Part shown: one piece after another, positions 61,445-64,000 of the stretch | How positions within the stretch are numbered: the first letter of the stretch is position 1 | How the letters are laid out: every line of letters begins with the position of its first letter | NCBI RefSeq assembly: GCF_029607905.1 | Contig: NZ_JAPHEH010000001.1 | Location: forward strand, 2,137,530 to 2,201,529 | DNA: 64,000 bases | Direction: 5' to 3' | Source: Thiovibrio frasassiensis | Lineage (GTDB): Bacteria > Desulfobacterota > Desulfobulbia > Desulfobulbales > Desulfurivibrionaceae | Translations under genes and position numbers: made by a program | The notes under the pieces: model-generated | What the model was told of the DNA's origin: nothing | Database searches by the model: none | What the model saw: the letters and a program-made list of their open reading frames with translations, nothing else

Positions 61445-61773
61445 GAATCGTGTTTCCCTGGTAAGCCGTTGGAAGAGAAATTGCCACTTCAGTGGCAAGA
61501 ACGGCATAAGAAGTCGTAACGGAATGGTAAAAAAAACAATAATTATTCCGCAATGGCTCCTAAATTTTAAAAGTGGGCGTGAAAGTTGCAAAATGACGAT
61601 TGACGAATGCTCCCAGGCATCGTAGTCTTACGTACTCCATTATGTAGCAGGAAAGTCGGAAAAAATCAAAAATTGATGCAGGCGGCGCAGAAGATTGCCC
61701 CCGGACAGACGAGTTCGGACTCCCGGCCAGGGATCGTTTCCGTTTACCGCCGGCCTTATTTAAGATATTACCC

Positions 61774-62859
61774 ATGACGAGCATGACAACCAACCACGGA
61801 CAATATGCAGTGAAGCAAGCAGCAACCCCTGGGCCCCTGGCTGAAGAGACTCTTTCCTCGCAACCCCGGGGAGAGCGACTGACGGACATGTTTGCCCGTT
61901 CTATCAGTTATTTGCGGATCTCCCTCACCGACCACTGTAATCTCCGTTGTCAGTACTGTACGCCGCAGGAAGGGCAGATCAAGTTGGCAAACGAGGAGTT
62001 GCTGCGTTACGAGGAGATTCTCCGGGTTGTGCGTCTGGCCGTTTCCCTTGGCATTGAAAAGGTTCGCTTGACCGGCGGCGAACCCTTGGTCCGGCGGGAG
62101 GTGCTCCCCTTTATCAAGGCGTTGGCCGAGATTCCGGGGCTTACGGATATCCGCCTTACCACCAACGGCGTTTTATTGGCCGACCATGCCGAGGCCTTGC
62201 AAGCCGCCGGGATCAGCAAGCTGAATATCAGTCTTGATACCCTGCGCCCGGAGCGTTTTCATCAGATTACCGGGGTTGATGCCTTTGCTCGGGTTTGGGC
62301 CGGGATCACTAAGGCCAGAGAGCTTGGCTTTTCGCCGATCAAATTGAATATCGTTGCCCTGAAGGGGGTAAACGATGACGAGTTCATTGACTTTGCCAGG
62401 ATGACCCTCACGGAGCCGCTACAGATTCGTTTTATCGAGTTCATGCCCATTGGCGGGTCGTCTCTCTGGGATAAAGAGAAATACATCAGCTCCCAGGGAA
62501 TCATGGAACTCCTCAAGCCCTTGGGGGTGCTTGCGCCGGTGGAGGCGAAGCGTATGGACGGCCCTGCCCGTATTTTCCGGTTACCAGGGGCTGTCGGCAG
62601 TGTCGGTTTTATCAGTCCCATCAGCCATCATTTCTGCGACCGGTGCAACCGCTTGCGGCTCACCTCGGAAGGCAGGCTGCGTTCCTGTCTCTTGTCCGAC
62701 CAGGAGACCGATCTTCGGGAAAGCCTGCGCAGCGCGGCAAGCGATGCAGAGATCAGGGAGCTTATTGTCGCGGCTATTCTGAATAAGCCGAAGGGGCATA
62801 CCATTTCGCCGGACGGCGGGGGGAGCTGCCACGGGCAGATGTCGCGGATCGGGGGATAA
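61774..62859 (+). CDS. moaA: GTP 3',8-cyclase MoaA
   Basis: Radical SAM enzyme that starts molybdopterin synthesis by converting GTP to 3',8-cyclo-GTP. The 361-aa protein has the N-terminal cluster motif CNLRCQYC (about 57-64) and the GGEP loop (RLTGGEPLVRREV). The second iron-sulfur cluster is in FCDRCNRLRLTSEGRLRSCL, and the C-terminus ends in GG, used for the MoaC-coupled reaction. The MoaA LTD-x-F-x-R block straddles the in-frame ATG at 61888, so the start must be further up; ATG 61774 is taken, with an N-terminal extension of uncertain length. A 180-base leader precedes it. Confidence 0.94.
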   Translation: MTSMTTNHGQYAVKQAATPGPLAEETLSSQPRGERLTDMFARSISYLRISLTDHCNLRCQYCTPQEGQIKLANEELLRYEEILRVVRLAVSLGIEKVRLTGGEPLVRREVLPFIKALAEIPGLTDIRLTTNGVLLADHAEALQAAGISKLNISLDTLRPERFHQITGVDAFARVWAGITKARELGFSPIKLNIVALKGVNDDEFIDFARMTLTEPLQIRFIEFMPIGGSSLWDKEKYISSQGIMELLKPLGVLAPVEAKRMDGPARIFRLPGAVGSVGFISPISHHFCDRCNRLRLTSEGRLRSCLLSDQETDLRESLRSAASDAEIRELIVAAILNKPKGHTISPDGGGSCHGQMSRIGG

Positions 62860-62906
62860 AGACGAGGCTTAAAGAAAATGGTGCGCAGAGTAAGGCGTTG
62901 CCCGGC

Positions 62907-63992
62907 TTACTCTCCCACCCGGGGGTAGGACCCCAGCCATTCGAAATACGAGCAGATTTCCTTCAGTTTTTCACAGCCATCCCGGACAATCTTCTCCTCG
63001 ATATGCCCCAGCAGGTCGATGAAGAATAGATAGCGCCCGGGTTCATCCTTGACCGGACGGGACTCGATCCGGGTCAGGTTGATGGAGCGTTGGGCCAGGA
63101 TGCTCAAGGCATCATTCAGGGCGCCCGGTCGGTCCAGGAGACTGACCAGCAGAGAGGTCTTGTCCTTGCCGCTTCTTGAGGGCGACTCCTTGCCGATGAG
63201 CAGAAAACGGGTGGTGTTCCCCCGGTAATCCTCGATTCCTTTCACCACACTCTGTAACTGGTAGGTGGTAATGGCCAGTGAGCTGGCGATCGCTGCCACC
63301 GTTGGGTCTTCCGCCGCCATTTTTGCCGCGACGCTTGTGCTGAAAACATCCTTGATCGTGACGTTGGGCAGATGTTTTTTCAGCCATTGCCGACACTGGG
63401 CAATGGGTTGCGGGTGGGAAACCACCAGCTTGATGTCCTCCAGATTTCCGGACTTGTTGACCAGATTGTGGATGATGCCGAGGTTCAATTCCCCGCAGAT
63501 CTTGACATTGTACTTGATAAAGGAGTCCAGGGTCGAGGTGACTGCGCCTTCGATGGAGTTTTCCACCGGGACAATGCCGTATTGGGTTCTGCCCCGTTCT
63601 ACCTCGTCAAAGATATCCTCAATGGTTTCCATGGGGAGATACTTGGCGGCGTGTCCGAAGTATTTCACTCCAGCCAGATGGGAAAAGGTCGCTTCCGGGC
63701 CAAGATACGCGACTTCTGCCTTTTTTTGCGAGAGCCGGCAGGTGGTGATGATTTCGTGAAAGATGCTCAGCAGGGGCTGCTCGGGAAAGATCCCGTTGTT
63801 TTCCGCCAGCAACCGTTCAAAGATCTGACGTTCCCGCAAGGGATCCCATTTGGCCTTGTTGTTCTGGTCCTTGAGTTCGCCGATTTTTTTGGCGCAGAGC
63901 AGCCGGTTTTTGAGAAGCTCCAAAAACTGGCTGTCGATGGCATCGATCTGCTGGCGGACATCGGCCAGGGTGAGGTCTTTCTTGTTTTTCAT
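62907..63992 (-). CDS. pheA: Bifunctional chorismate mutase / prephenate dehydratase (P-protein)
   Basis: Makes phenylpyruvate from chorismate in phenylalanine synthesis. The 361-aa protein has an AroQ-type chorismate mutase domain (1-90, LADVRQQIDAIDSQFLELLKNR), prephenate dehydratase (about 94-275; VAYLGPEATFSHLAG, GIVPVENSIEGAVTSTLD, then the TRFLLIG end) and an ACT regulatory domain (about 283-361, with GALNDALSILAQRSINLTRIESRP). The GALN and ESRP motifs of the ACT domain are the Phe-binding ones, so feedback inhibition by phenylalanine is expected. Convergent with moaA. Complete within the window. Confidence 0.96.
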   Translation of the reverse strand: MKNKKDLTLADVRQQIDAIDSQFLELLKNRLLCAKKIGELKDQNNKAKWDPLRERQIFERLLAENNGIFPEQPLLSIFHEIITTCRLSQKKAEVAYLGPEATFSHLAGVKYFGHAAKYLPMETIEDIFDEVERGRTQYGIVPVENSIEGAVTSTLDSFIKYNVKICGELNLGIIHNLVNKSGNLEDIKLVVSHPQPIAQCRQWLKKHLPNVTIKDVFSTSVAAKMAAEDPTVAAIASSLAITTYQLQSVVKGIEDYRGNTTRFLLIGKESPSRSGKDKTSLLVSLLDRPGALNDALSILAQRSINLTRIESRPVKDEPGRYLFFIDLLGHIEEKIVRDGCEKLKEICSYFEWLGSYPRVGE

Positions 63993-64000
63993 AATGAGCG

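Noticed and set aside
61592-61773. Molybdenum-cofactor riboswitch ahead of moaA
   Set aside because: The 180-base leader has some short inverted pairs, but I could not match the conserved riboswitch core and will not claim it.
1-64000. CRISPR arrays, tRNA or rRNA genes, insertion sequences
   Set aside because: No regularly spaced repeats, no cloverleaf or rRNA-like sequence and no transposase reading frame were seen on either strand; a covariance search would settle small RNAs.

Overview
The window reads as a chromosomal segment of a Gram-negative, probably anaerobic deltaproteobacterium-type organism (Desulfobacterota, most like a Desulfobulbales sulfate or sulfur metaboliser). The taxon is inferred from gene style and not proven: lipid A and Kdo genes (lpxC, lpxK, waaA) show an outer membrane, NtrC-type regulation is prominent, a selenoprotein is encoded, and the CheA-like kinase carries GspE-N-like repeats. 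Most of the DNA is a GC-rich, tightly packed core genome. No rRNA, tRNA, CRISPR array, transposase or prophage gene was recognised.

Layout. 1-11.1 kb: purine synthesis (purM, cut by the left edge), molybdopterin (mog), envelope synthesis (murJ, waaA, lpxK, lpxC), rsmE, proC, nadK and three small envelope-associated proteins. 11.2-12.6 kb: a flavin-reductase-like protein and a beta-hydroxyacid dehydrogenase. 12.7-17.1 kb: a visibly AT-richer accessory island with an excalibur protein, an MGMT, a ParD-like/RelE toxin-antitoxin pair, an isoprenylcysteine-methyltransferase-like protein, and an integron gene-cassette array. The array has three same-strand unknown genes separated by three attC-like sites, and no integrase is in view. 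17.1-29.1 kb: SERCA-like P-type ATPase, AsmA protein, valS, dGTPase, exported beta-carbonic anhydrase, ABC-F ATPase. 29.3-42.6 kb: signalling-rich stretch (two-gene sensor kinase unit, PEP synthase regulator, HD-GYP, FHA-adenylate cyclase, a SelW-like selenoprotein read through an in-frame UGA, flavoprotein, NtrC regulator, CheA-like kinase, receiver, an orphan CD-NTase-like nucleotidyltransferase, PHP phosphoesterase). 42.7-46.4 kb: pilT and comEC (type IV pilus retraction and DNA uptake). 46.5-53.6 kb: a sigma-70 factor, then rho, rpmE, prfA, prmC, murA. 53.7-56.3 kb: a ZraS-like kinase divergent from a ZraP/Spy-like periplasmic protein that has a good sigma-54 promoter. 56.4-64 kb: a small unknown gene, DUF3108, Fe-ADH, a tsaD-DUF2062-rsmA operon, moaA, pheA.

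The most noteworthy items are (1) a CxxU selenoprotein of the SelW/Rdx family at 34025-34249 with a bacterial-type SECIS hairpin just after its UGA, a gene that ordinary stop-to-stop calling splits; and (2) the integrase-less attC cassette array at about 15.2-16.9 kb with three genes of unknown function. Also of interest are the sigma-54 promoter of the ZraP-like gene, the orphan CD-NTase-like enzyme with no visible effector, and a long leader ahead of rho.
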